A DNA stretch of 64,000 nucleotides from Ovis canadensis. Its lineage: Eukaryota; Chordata; Mammalia; Artiodactyla; Bovidae. Below, piece by piece: positions 22,972 through 33,562 of this stretch. The stretch covers positions 39,157,001 to 39,221,000 of the forward strand of contig NC_091262.1 of assembly GCF_042477335.2 (NCBI RefSeq), read 5' to 3'. How positions within the stretch are numbered: position 1 is the stretch's first letter; every line of letters starts with the position of its first letter. A program made the translations under genes and the position numbers. The notes under the pieces are model-generated. The model was not told the origin of the DNA. It searched no databases and worked only from the letters and a program-made list of their open reading frames with translations.

Positions 22972-23640
22972 TACATCACAGAGAGTGAACCTCAATGTAT
23001 TAAAATCTAGAAAATCATTTTGCACTTTGGGGAATGCTAGGATGGAATGCTGAATGGGACCAAAGAATCTAACTTGGTAACAAATGCATAAAATAATCTC
23101 ATTGAAAGGAGGTAGGAGAAAAAAGCATTAACCTAAATAACTTTGGAAATGAGTGAGAAGGTAAGACTGAGGGCCCAGGGAAATGAATATAAACACTGTT
23201 CTCTACTTGATGAGGTGTTTCCTAGGGGTATGGATTAACGGTTCTGAAACCGCTGCATAGACATGCTGGAATAGAACAACTAAGGCCATGGATGGTGGGT
23301 AGTGGGGTACTCAGTTCTCAATGTTGAAATGAGGAGGGTACAGGCAAACAAAGGGAATGCTGGAATGATCTATGGCTAATGGATGAGAGTTGGAAGTACC
23401 AGTATGAACTTATGTTTATCTTACTATAGATACAAATGCTTATATAGAGAAATATTTATAGATACATGCATCTATACTCATTAGTATGCATGGAATATTT
23501 CTTTGCTCTGTTATCTTCCCCTACCAATATTCTGTGTGTTTGGCTCTTCAGAGCTGAGGACAATTGTGTGAGCAGCCTGCAACTAACCTTCTGCGGGTCA
23601 ATTGCCTTACAGGGTCAGGGATGAACAGCCTTAGAAAAGG
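22972..23640. other. Intergenic, possible L1M 3' UTR at its start
   Basis: The stretch at 22976-23035 (cacagagagtgaacctcaatg) resembles an L1M 3' UTR. The rest is unassigned. Confidence 0.4.
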
Positions 23641-23647
23641 GAACTTG

Positions 23648-23783
23648 TGGGGACTTCCCTGGTGGTCCAGTGGTTAGAACTCTGCCTTTCAATATGGGGG
23701 ATGCAGGATCAATCCCTGATCTTGGAACTAAGATCCCGTATGCTGGCAGGGGAGGGGGGTGCCACCAATTTTTTTTTTTTAAA
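23648..23783 (+). repeat. CHR SINE, short form
   Basis: ggacttccctggtggtccag head and ggatcaatccctgatcttgg; a T-rich stretch follows. Confidence 0.9.
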
Positions 23784-24079
23784 GGAATTTGCTTTTGAGG
23801 TTTGGGAATCCCATCACTGAATTGGCAGTCACTGAAGCTCCTCGATTCACTAGGCACTTCTGACATTAAATAATAGATTCATGAGCCCAACAAAATAGTG
23901 AAGACAATAATATTAAAACAACACCCTACCTTGTATTGTGTTTTATGGTTTCAATGATATAATTTTCACATTTGACCTTCCTAATCACCCTCTGATGCAG
24001 GATGGGTTAGAAGTCACTTTGTTTTAGTAGTTTTCAGGTGTCTTCTGGGAGAGTCGATGGTCGAATTTGGCATGGTACT

Positions 24080-24226
24080 TGTGTGCGTGCTAAGTCACTC
24101 TAGTTGTGTCTAACTCTGTGTGACCCCATGGACCATAGCCCACCAGGCTCCTCCGTCCATGGGATTCTCCAGGCAAGAATACTGGAGTGGGTTGCCATGC
24201 CCTCCTCCAGGGGATCTTCCTGATCG
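24080..24226 (-). repeat. Bov-tA fragment, antisense
   Basis: Tail and middle of Bov-tA in reverse; the tRNA-like head is missing after gatcttcctgatcgag. Confidence 0.9.
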
Positions 24227-24539
24227 AGATAACCCAACCTTTAATAAGTGAGTTTAAGATACTCACAAAGATGAAGATGACATACGTTTTAGTTTTGATT
24301 TAGTTGTCATATTTTATGTCATGCTTCCTGTTATTAGAGTTTCTTTCACTGTATGACGTATTTTCTTCTTTGGGGAGAAGCGACACTTGAAAACTCCTAA
24401 AACAAGGTGACTCCAAAAGTTGAAAATTAAAGGCTGCACAAACACATGCTGAGAAAATAGACACAAACCAACAAAAAGAGCAAAGGTTGCCATCTTAATT
24501 TCGAACAAGGTGGAATATCTCCACACCAAATAACGTGGA

Positions 24540-24760
24540 AGAGACGCTTATAGAGCAAAAACTATGGAAACTGAACAGGAAAATAGACAAAAACATATTA
24601 TTACTAAAAAAGCCTTCTTCAGTCAACAACAGAGCAAGGGAGCAAAAAATGAACAATTACAGAAAATCTCAATACACTTCTGAAGGTATAAATCAATATA
24701 GGTTGAAGTCTATGTTCAACAAACAGAAAGTCAGAAAATTTGACCATTAATCTGGCCATG
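24540..24760 (+). repeat. Possible old L1 ORF2 remnant
   Basis: A-rich sequence with phrases like those of old L1 ORF2; heavily decayed. Confidence 0.35.
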
Positions 24761-24784
24761 AAGAAAATGTCAAATTGCCCCCCA

Positions 24785-25058
24785 AATTGAAATCATGCAG
24801 ATAAGTTTTTCTATTCTGTTGGGAGTGTGTATTGCTATAACCTCAATGGAGGGTAAATTTTTAATATCATAAGTTAAATTACATCTACGCTTTGACTTAC
24901 CAGTTCTACTTTTAAGGATTTATGCCCCAGATGTTTACTCTTAAAGGTGTGAAACGATATGACCGAGCATATTAATTGCATCAATCTTTTAATAATAGAA
25001 ATATGGAAATTACCTACCTATTCATTCATAGAGGTTCATTAAATAAGTTATGGTGATC
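24785..25058 (+). repeat. L1M 3' part, left of a BovB insertion
   Basis: L1-type phrases (ccagttctacttttaagg, aataatagaaatatggaa). It resumes at about 26126 with gcacaatggaatattatgc, so BovB interrupts one L1. Confidence 0.75.
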
Positions 25059-26125
25059 TGTGACTGTGTGGATCACAATAAACTGTGGAAAATTCTGAAA
25101 GAGATGGGAATACCAGACCACTTGACCTGCCTCTTGAGAAACCTGTACACAGGTCAGGAAGTAACAGAATTGGACATGGAACAACAGACTGGTTCCAAAT
25201 AGGAAAAGGAGTGTGTCAAGGCTGTATATTGTCACCCTGCTTATTTAACTTATATGCAGAGTACATCAGGAGAAATGCTGGGCTGGATGAAGCACAAGCT
25301 GGAATCAAGATTGTCAGGAGAAATATCAATAACCTCAGATATGTAGATGACACCACCCTTATAGCAGAAAATGAAGAACTTAAGAGCCTCTTGGTGAAAG
25401 TGAAAGAGGAGAGTGAAAAAGTTGGCTTAAAATTCAACGTTCAGAAAACTAAGATCATGGCATCCAGTCCCATCACTTCGTGGCAAATAGATGCAGAAAC
25501 AATGGAAACAGTGAGAGACTTTACTTTTTGGAGGGCTCCAAAATCACTGCAGATGGTGATTGCAGCCATGAAATTAAAAGATGCTTACTCCTTGTAAGGA
25601 AAGTTATGACCAACCTAGATAGCATATTGAAAAGCAGAGACATTACTTTGCCAACAAACGTCTGTCTAGTCAAGGCTATGGTTTTTCCAATAGCCATGTA
25701 TGAATGTGAGAACAGGACTATAAAGAAAGCTGAGCACTGAAGAATTGATGCTTTTGAACTGTGATGTTGGAGAAGACTCTTGAGAGTCCCTTGGACTGCA
25801 CGGAGATCCAACCAGTCCATCCTAAAGGAGATCAGACCTGAGTGTTCTTTGGAAGGATTGATGTTGAAGCTGAAACTCCAATATTTTGGCCACCTGATGC
25901 AAAGAGCTGACTCATTTGAAAAGACCTTGATGCTTGGAACGATTGAGAGCAGGAGGAGAAGGGGACAACAGAGGATGAGATGGTTGGATGGCATCACCGA
26001 CTCAATGGACATGAGTTTGAGCAAGCTCCGGGAGTTGGTAATGGACAGGGAGGCCTGGCATGCTGCAGTTCATGGGATCGCAAAGAGTCAGACATGACTG
26101 AGCAACTAAACTGAACTGTACTGAA
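25059..26125 (+). repeat. BovB LINE 3' part (sense)
   Basis: About 1.07 kb beginning near tggatcacaataaactgtgg. Reverse transcriptase motifs are readable (CQGCILSP at about 25217-25240 and a YVDD variant of the catalytic box at about 25339-25350). Frameshifts are present; not functional. Confidence 0.96.
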
Positions 26126-26315
26126 ATCTGCACAATGGAATATTATGCAACCATAAAATAGAATAAGATGACTATATGCAAATCAACATGTATCTCAAAA
26201 TAAAAAGTTTGCTTTTAAGAAAGAAGGCAGGTTTATAGATGGTGATATAGACTGATCCCCCAAATATCTTTTTGATGATGAAAAAAATTAATGTATAAAG
26301 TAACTTGTATAGAAT
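26126..26315 (+). repeat. L1M 3' end and left copy of a 73-base direct repeat
   Basis: The L1 continuation runs to about 26220. The left repeat copy is 26243-26315, next to the antisense BovB. Confidence 0.7.
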
Positions 26316-27748
26316 ATTCAGTTCAGTTCATTTCAGTTACTTGGTCATGTCCGACTCTTTGCAACCCCACGGGCTGCAGCATGCCAGACTTCCCTGTCCA
26401 TCACCAACTCCCAGAGCTTGCTCAAATTCATGTCCATCGAGTTGGTGATGCCATCTATGCCTTCATTCTTTCCCAGCATCAGGGTCTTTTCCAATGAGTC
26501 AGTTCTTCATATCAGGTGGCCAAAGTATTGGAGTTTCAGCTTCAGCATCAGTCTTTCCAATGAATATTCAGGACTGATTTCCTTTAGGATTGGCTGGTTT
26601 GATCTCCTTGCAGTCCAAGTGACTCTCAAGAGTGTTCTCAAACACCACAGTTCAAAAGCATCAATTCTTCGGTGCTCAGCTTTCTTTATAGTCCAACTCT
26701 CACATCCATACATGACTACTGGAAAAACCATAGCTTTGATTAGACAGATCTTTGTTGGCAAAGTAATGTCTCTACTTTTTAATATGTTGTCTAGGTTGGT
26801 CATAGTTTTTCTTCCAAGGAGCAAGCATCTTTTAATTTCATGGCCTCAGTCACCATCTGTAGTGATTTTGGAGCCCAAGAAAATAGTCTGTCACTGTTTC
26901 CATTGTTTCCCATCTATTTGCCATGAAGTCATGGGACTGGTTGCCATGATTTTCGTTTTTTGAATGTTGAGCTTTGAGCCAGCATTTTCCCTCTCCTCTT
27001 TCCCTTTCATCAAGAGACTCTTCAGTTCTTCTTCACTTTCTGCTATAAGAGTGGTGCCATCTGCATATCTAAGGTTATTGATATTCCTCCTGACAATCTT
27101 GATTCCAGCTTGTGCTTCATCCAGCCTGGCATTTCACGTGATGTCCTCTGCATATAAGTTAAATAAGCAAGGTGACAATATACAGCCTTGACGAACCCTT
27201 TTCCTGATTTGGAACCAGTCTGTTGTTCCATGTCTAGTTCTAACTGTTGCTTCTTGACCTGCATACAGATTTCTCTGGAGGTAGGTCAGGTGGTCTGGTA
27301 TTCCCATCTATTGAAGAATTTTCCAGTTTGTTGTGATCTATACAGTCAAAGGCTTTGGCATAGTCAATAAAGCAGAAGTAGATGTTTTTCTGGAATTCTC
27401 TTGCTTTTTTTATGATTCAATGGATGTTGGCAATTTGATTTCTGGTTCCTCTGGCTTTTCTAAAACCAGCTTGAACATCTGGAAGTTCACGGTTCACGTA
27501 CTATTGAAGCCTGGCTTGGAGAATTCTGAGTATTACTTTGCTAGCATGTGAGATGAGTGCAATTGTGTGGTAGTTTGAACAGTCTTTGGCATTGCCCTTC
27601 TTTGGGATTGAAATGAAAACTGACCTTTTCCAGTCCTGTGGCCACTGCTGAGCTTTCCAAATTTGCTGGCATATTGAGTGCAGCACTTTAACAGCGCCAT
27701 CTTTTAGGATTTGAAATAGCTCAACTGGAATTCCATCACCATAGATAC
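26316..27748 (-). repeat. BovB LINE, antisense, 1.43 kb
   Basis: The longest BovB here. On the minus strand the RT domain is recognisable (for example SICQQIWKAQQWPQDWKRSV near 27660). It is 5'-truncated at 27748 and flanked by 73-base direct repeats at 26243-26315 and 27749-27821. Confidence 0.96.
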
Positions 27749-27821
27749 TGATATAGACTGATCCCCCAAATACCTTGTTGATGATGAAAAGAATTAACAT
27801 ATAAACTAACGTGTATAGAAT

Positions 27822-28170
27822 GTTACTATTGTGTAAAAAACAAAAGAGGGCACTACTTTTATTTTTATAGTCTATCTTTGAAGGGACAAGTAAGAAACTA
27901 GTGAGACAGCTATCTCCGGACAGGGTAACCAGTTGGTATACTGTATATTTTGAATACTGCATATTTTCCCCCTGTGGTGTGTATTACTTATTTATAACAA
28001 TAATTAAGCAACTTAGTTACCAATAAACAAAGTACCACACCCATGGCTGCTTGATGGCCTTGCCACCTTGGTGTTCCCATGCCATTCTGCACTCACTGAT
28101 CACTCTGAGCTATAAGGACTTCTTGGCATCTGCCTCTCCCAGTGGGCAGTGAGACTTCTGAGGGCCAGTG
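27822..28170. other. Intergenic, nothing recognised
   Basis: No gene or named repeat seen. Confidence 0.5.
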
Positions 28171-28174
28171 TCAC

Positions 28175-28398
28175 TCGTGTGTGCTTAGTCACTCAGTAGT
28201 GTCTGACTCTTTGTGACCGCATGGACTGTAGCCCTCCATATTCCTCTGTCCATGGGATTCTCCAGGCAAGAATACTGGAGTGGGTGGCCGTTTCCTCCTC
28301 CAGGAGGTCTTCCTGGCCCAGGGATTGAACCTCATCTCCTTCATCTCTTGCATTGGCAGGCAGATTCTTTACCCGCTGAACCATTAGGGAAGCCCATA
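28175..28398 (-). repeat. Bov-tA SINE, antisense
   Basis: Complete antisense copy ending gaaccattagggaagccc. Confidence 0.93.
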
Positions 28399-28429
28399 TA
28401 CTACTCATCTCAGTATAAATAATCAAAAC

Positions 28430-28580
28430 ATAGATTCTAGAGTCAGACTGCCTGGGCTCACATTCCTGGTCCAACTCTGTGACCTTAGGGAAGGAACTGA
28501 ATCTCAATTTTCCATCTTTAAAATGCAAATAATAGTATTAGCCATCTTATAGGATTCTGGTAAGGATTATGTAAGGTAAG
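28430..28580 (+). repeat. MIR SINE
   Basis: Clear MIR: agagtcagactgcctgggc, gtgaccttagggaaggaac and ttccatctttaaaatgcaaa. Confidence 0.85.
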
Positions 28581-28584
28581 TCTC

Positions 28585-29390
28585 AGAACTGATCCTTGAC
28601 ATGTAACAAGTTCCAACTGACTGACATGTCTTGGTGACATTTCTGCATTCAGGTGCCACTAACAGAGGGCCTGCACATTGTAGCACTCAGCATTTTCAAG
28701 TAATAAATAGATGCATACCCACTCGCCACCCTACCATGACCCAGTGCTAACAAAGCTGTCTTTCTTTTCGCTTAGCTGGTAGATAATTCTGGATGAGTCA
28801 AGTCGTCCACCAATCTGACATCCCTGACATGATAAAGGAGATGGTTATTTCAGTAGAACTTGGATGCATGCCCATTTGTGCCAACCCTAAAAATATTTTT
28901 GTTTATCTCAGGGATCCAGATAACTCCAGGAAAATAATAGAATCTCAGAATGAGGCTTAGTTACCAGACTTTCAGTTAGAGAGGCCAGGCTTTATCTACT
29001 CACAAAATAGCATCTGAAACGCCAGCAACCCAAGTCTAGCATAAATGGATTTTTCTTAAGTACTCTTCTCCATCAAGTTTCCCTTCATTGAACTCCTCTT
29101 TGTCAGGAAATATTATTTGGGTTCGCTGAATTGAAATCCAATTTCTTTTTGAAGTTCAGTCTAGTGGAGAAAATGTTAGGTCAGCATTAGAGAATTCCTC
29201 CTCTCCAGATGACCTTGGTGAAGTCATTTCATTCATTCATAGTTCTGTGGCTTTGTTCTCCTGTCTGTTAAGTCATGATAAGACGATAAACATATAAATC
29301 AAACCCATGTTCCCTGATATCATGAGAATATTGGGAAGTTAACATCAAGCTCGAGCTGGGAGCTGCCTGGATAAAACATGGTGGAAATAC
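28585..29390. other. Intergenic, nothing firm
   Basis: A short L2-like phrase near 28650-28710 is possible; otherwise unassigned. Confidence 0.45.
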
Positions 29391-29833
29391 AGAGCTGATT
29401 CTACAAACAGGCTGAGCACCTACTGTGTGCCTGTCCTTGGGCTTGGATCTGGGGGTTTAAAAATGAAGGAAATTCATGTTAAATAAGTTTTTCAAGAATA
29501 CCTAAATCATTTGACAAATATTTACTGAGCCCCAAACTATGTTTCAGACTTCTCAAGGGGCTCAGTGGTAAAGAACCCACCTGGCAATGCAGGAGACTCA
29601 GGAGACATGGATTTGATCCCTGGTTCAGGAAGATCCCCTGGAAAAGGAAATGGCAACCCATACCAGTATTCTTGTCTTGAGAATCCCAAGGACAGAGGAG
29701 CCTGGCAGGCTACAGTCCATGGGGTCCCAAAGAGTCGGATTCAACTGAGTAACTAAGCAACAACAACAACAAAACTATATTTCAGGCACTGTTTTAGTGC
29801 CTGGGATACAACCGTGATCAGAATCCACAAAAA
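29391..29833 (+). repeat. L2 LINE remnant split by Bov-tA
   Basis: L2 phrases such as gagcacctactgtgtgcctg and gcactgttttagtgcctggg lie on either side of the nested Bov-tA. Confidence 0.75.
29548..29771 (+). repeat. Bov-tA SINE nested in L2
   Basis: Sense copy with a CAA-repeat tail. The 14-base TSD aaactatgtttcag (29534-29547) and aaactatatttcag (29772-29785) differs at one base. Confidence 0.95.
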
Positions 29834-29954
29834 TGGAAATTAGTCAGTGTTCTCTAGAGAAATAGACCAATAGGATGTGTACAGTATTGGTTGTGGTGTG
29901 TGCTCAGTTGTGCCTGACTCTTTGTGACCCCATGGACTGTCACCCACCAGGCTT
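29834..29954. repeat. Left arm of an inverted duplication
   Basis: 121 bases, including a Bov-tA fragment at 29889-29954, that are the reverse complement of 30728-30846 with six substitutions and one 2-base indel. Confidence 0.9.
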
Positions 29955-30585
29955 GGGTGCTGTTGAAATAGAAAAAAGGCCTAGTTCTTTCTCTCTGGGA
30001 GGATTCGTGTTTCAATTCTCATCTTCTAACTTAAGCAATAACATCTATGGATTGTCTGAACTTTATTGTGTAACTGCAATCTCAGAAAGGAGTCATGCTT
30101 TTCCTGTAACAATGCATGTGGCTATTATGTATCTTGTTCCTGCAAATCAATAGGCAATTAGGAGGCTCTGTGTCCTCTAGACCGCCATGCCCAAAAGTTA
30201 TTGATTTTCCCACTCACCTTTGTACCAGGGTACCTTGTCTCTCCCCTCTCCCATACCACACATGAACTGGAAAAAAAAAAAAAAAGGGATAAAGCTCGTT
30301 TTCCCTTCCCACCACCTTCCTTCCTTGGTCCTGGAAGCCTCACTCATCAGGAGGTTTACGCTACCAGCTAGGATGGGGCTCAGGGACTCCCCTCAGTGCA
30401 CCCCAGCATCTTTGCAAGCGAATCATGGACCAGCTGAGGAAACCAAGGCCCAGAGACTGCAGGTGCCTTTGTGTTAGAACTATATCATTGGCTCTTTTGT
30501 GTATCCAGCTTCATGACTCATCTCATCCGTCTTGGGGCTTGCACATCTATAATCACATGAATCAATTCCTTACAATAAATCTCAT
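29955..30585. other. Spacer of the inverted duplication
   Basis: Not coding. Holds an A15 run near 30270-30284. The stretch at 30540-30590 resembles a dispersed mammalian repeat end that I cannot name. Confidence 0.5.
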
Positions 30586-30791
30586 TATGGTTCAGTGGTA
30601 AATAATCCACCTGCCAATGCAGGAGACTCAGGAGATGCAGGTTCGATCCCTGGGTCAGGAAGATCCCCTGGAGAAGGAAATGGTAACCCACACCAGTATT
30701 CTTGCCTGGGAAATTCCATGGATAGAGAAGCCTGGTGGGTGACAGTCCATGGGGTCACAGAGTCAGGCACAACTGAGCGCATACCACAACG
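30586..30791 (+). repeat. Bov-tA SINE
   Basis: Sense, lacking the first bases of the head. Its last 60 or so bases are part of the right arm of the inverted duplication. Confidence 0.92.
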
Positions 30792-30846
30792 AATACTGTA
30801 TACATTCTATTGGTCTGTTTCTCTAGAGAACACTGACTAATTTCCA

Positions 30847-31196
30847 ACCACGCTTGGAAAATTCCCTGAGGAAATCAGGGGTGGGGTGAAACTGGAGTCA
30901 GTCAGGGGCTCTGCTATTCCCAGTACTGGACTCAGGCCATTGCACCCTAGATGTCACAACCACAAGGGGTGGCACAATTTAAAGACTGTCACCAGCTTCT
31001 TTTCACCATTGCTGGCTTCAGTTTCACAGCTTCGGGCAAGAGCGTTGGGCAAGAGCGCGTCGGGCTGGCCAAGCTTTGGCCCTATCTGCAGGGGGTCCGT
31101 GAGGAGAGAGGGTACTGAAGTTTCACAAAGTACCAATTTCCTCCAAGATAGGAAGAGAATTCAGGATCTGAGCAGACAAGAAAATCAACAAATGTC
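30847..31196. other. Intergenic, nothing recognised
   Basis: Contains a small duplication of gggcaagagcg at about 31034-31055; otherwise unassigned. Confidence 0.5.
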
Positions 31197-31208
31197 CTTT
31201 GTGCCTGG

Positions 31209-31373
31209 TGGGCTTCCCTGGTGGCTCAGACAGTGGGTAAGAGCCCCTGGAGGAAGAAATGGTAACCCACTCTAGTATTCTTGCCTGGAGATTCCCATGG
31301 ACAGAGGAGCGTGGCAGGCTACAGCCCATGGGGTTGCAAAGAATGAGGAATGACTGAAGGAATAATACCCACA
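31209..31373 (+). repeat. Internally deleted Bov-tA
   Basis: Head gggcttccctggtggctcag is joined directly to the cccctggaggaagaaatgg part, so the B-box region is missing. Perfect 12-base TSD CTTTGTGCCTGG at 31197-31208 and 31374-31385. Confidence 0.95.
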
Positions 31374-31385
31374 CTTTGTGCCTGG

Positions 31386-31828
31386 CAAACATCCCACCGC
31401 AACAGCTTCTGCTTGAAAAGGCCAAGTGCAAAGCTGAAGAGTGGAACCCGAGGGTTCATGTCTGATTGGAGTGTGTCCAGCCAAGGGCCCAGCCTTCAGA
31501 AGATGACCTTGGTGCTGATAGACTCACCTTGGTCTAAACAGGCCCCTGGTCTGCAGGATATTTGAGTAGCAACCCACTGTGAGGATCCGGGGAGAATTCA
31601 TAAGACCTCAGCCCCTGTTTCAGATGTGTTTCTTATTCACATCTCCTTCCAGGCCTCATTTCATGACTGCCAAGCTGCTGACCCCAGTCTCTACCCATGT
31701 AACTCACAGGAAAGGAATTGGGGTTGGGAGTTGCTCTGTACCCCACTCCCACCTCCAATTTGTGTTATAAACCTATGACTGTACCTGAAACCCCTGCCAC
31801 TGCTGGAAGTCCCCTGGGAACAGATATT
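31386..31828. other. Intergenic, nothing recognised
   Basis: No gene or named repeat seen. Confidence 0.5.
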
Positions 31829-32287
31829 GTCAGAAAGAGAAAAACAAATGTCATATATTAACGTATATATGTGGAATCTAGACAAATGGTACAAATGGAC
31901 CTGTTTTCAGGGCAGAAATTGAGACACAGTCTATGACCATACCTGAACACTCTCGATCTCATCTGATCTCAAATGTTAAGCAGGGTCGGGCCTAGTTAAT
32001 ACTTGGATGAGAGAAAGAGAGACACAGATGCAGAGAACAAATTTATGGATACTAAGGTGAGGAAGAAGGGAAGTGGGATGTATTACTAGATTGGGATTGA
32101 CATATATATGCTATTGATTCTGTGTATAATAATGAGAACCTACTATACAGCACAGGGAACTCTACTCAATGCTCTGTGGTGACCTGAATGGGAAGAAAGT
32201 CCAGAAAAGAGTGGATATATGTATATATATCGCTGATTCACTTTATTGTACAGCAGAAACTAACACAACATTGTAAAGCAACTATGC
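31829..32287 (+). repeat. L1 3' end with nested 5S pseudogene
   Basis: Ruminant L1 3' UTR from gtcagaaagagaaaaacaaa to attgtaaagcaactatg, interrupted by 5S rRNA-derived sequence at 31929-32013. Confidence 0.9.
31929..32013 (+). pseudogene. Truncated 5S rRNA pseudogene
   Basis: 85 bases align with roughly the first 89 nucleotides of vertebrate 5S rRNA. They include the uninterrupted taagcagggtcgggcct and acttggatg blocks of the internal promoter region, with one 4-base deletion. Most changes are C to T or G to A. The last quarter of the gene and the T-run terminator are missing. GAGACACAG at 31921-31929 and 32019-32027 suggests a retroposition TSD. Confidence 0.92.
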
Positions 32288-32475
32288 AAGTGAAAGTGTT
32301 AGGTGCTTAGTCATGTCTGACTCTTTGTGATCCCATGGACTGTAGCCCTCCAGGCTCTTCTGTCCAAGGGATTCTCCAGGTAAGAATACTGGACTGGGTT
32401 GCCATTTCCTCCTCCAGGGGATCTTGCCCACCCAGGAACTGAACCTGTGTCTCCTGCATTGGCAGGCTGATTCTA
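32288..32475 (-). repeat. Bov-tA, antisense, at the end of an L1
   Basis: Reverse Bov-tA running from aagtgaaagtgttaggtgc to cctgcattggcaggctgatt. Confidence 0.92.
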
Positions 32476-32499
32476 AAGAATTCTAATTCTAAAGACACA

Positions 32500-32608
32500 G
32501 AAGCCCACTCCAGTATTTTTGCCTGGGAAATCCCATGGACAGAGGAGCCTGGCAGGCTGCAGCCCATGGGGTGACAGTAGTCGGATACAACTTAGCAACT
32601 AAATCATA
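32500..32608 (+). repeat. Bov-A/Bov-tA fragment, sense
   Basis: From agcccactccagtatttttg to caacttagcaactaaatc, facing the preceding antisense copy. Confidence 0.9.
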
Positions 32609-32610
32609 TA

Positions 32611-32780
32611 TATATACAACAATGTTGTGTTAGTTTCTGCTGTACAACAAGGTGAATCAGCCATATGTATACATTTATCCCCTCTTTTTTGGACTTTCTT
32701 CCCATTCAGGTCACCACAGAGAGTTCCCTGCGCTATACAGTAGGTTCTCATTAGTTATTTATGTATATGTATATATTTTT
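32611..32780 (-). repeat. L1 3' end, antisense
   Basis: Reverse L1 3' UTR (gttagtttctgctgtacaac, gtcaccacagagagttccc), inverted relative to the L1 at 31829-32287. Confidence 0.9.
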
Positions 32781-33470
32781 GCTTAAGTCTCAAATAATTA
32801 TCCTTTGAACTCTAGGGTCACTGAAGATTCTGGGAGGCTCAGGGTCACTTAAGCTATCACTGAACTTCTTAGTCGACACCCTTTACACTAAGGAACAAGT
32901 GGAGCTCTGAGAACACCAAGCTGTCAACAGTTACCACCCCGATCAGGCATTAAAGTATCCGTTTATTAGCAGGTTCACTTTTAGAGCGCTGTCACCAATT
33001 GCATCCAGGCAGCGCGTGAAGGAAGGCTAAGTCGGCTCCTCGTTGCCCCCGGGGCCGGCGCTCAGACCACAGGTAGCTGACGCCGGTGGTGGTACCCTGG
33101 CTGCACTCCGGGAAAAGCCGCCCGCCGACTGCAGCCCTAGGAGGGGGCTGTGTCCCTCCCTACCGAGGCGCGCTCCGCAGCAGTTCTGTTCCGAGACTCG
33201 GTAGGGGGCTTGGCTTTCCTTCTACAATGGGATCTGTTGATTCTGAAACTACACTCTCTCTGCGCTTTTCTGGCCGAGCGGACCGAAAGTGTGTTCGTGG
33301 GCGCTTCCCCACCGCAGGGCCAGGGTCTGTAGAGATGGTGGCGCCAGAGCCAGCTGCAGCGCTTCAGCCCCACCGCAGCGCGCGGGGAGAACTCGCGACA
33401 GGCCTCCAGTTCTGAAGGCTGTATCCAATTTGACTTTTGGAAACCCACCCTGGCTAGTTTCACTGGGCTT

Positions 33471-33523
<53 letters not shown>

Positions 33524-33562
33524 GGTGTGTGTGTTGGTATGTTGGTGTGTGTGTGTGTGTTT
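33471..33562 (+). repeat. (GT)n microsatellite beside the CpG island core
   Basis: About 90 bases of alternating GT, interrupted by TTGGT steps near 33522-33543. Alternating purine-pyrimidine tracts of this length can adopt Z-DNA. It sits a few hundred bases upstream of the GC-rich core and is probably length-polymorphic. The open frames across it are repeat artefacts. Confidence 0.97.

Noticed and set aside
25085..25597. 170-codon frame with reverse transcriptase motifs (CQGCILSP, YVDD)
   Set aside because: It is a piece of a truncated, frameshifted BovB LINE, not a host or domesticated RT gene.
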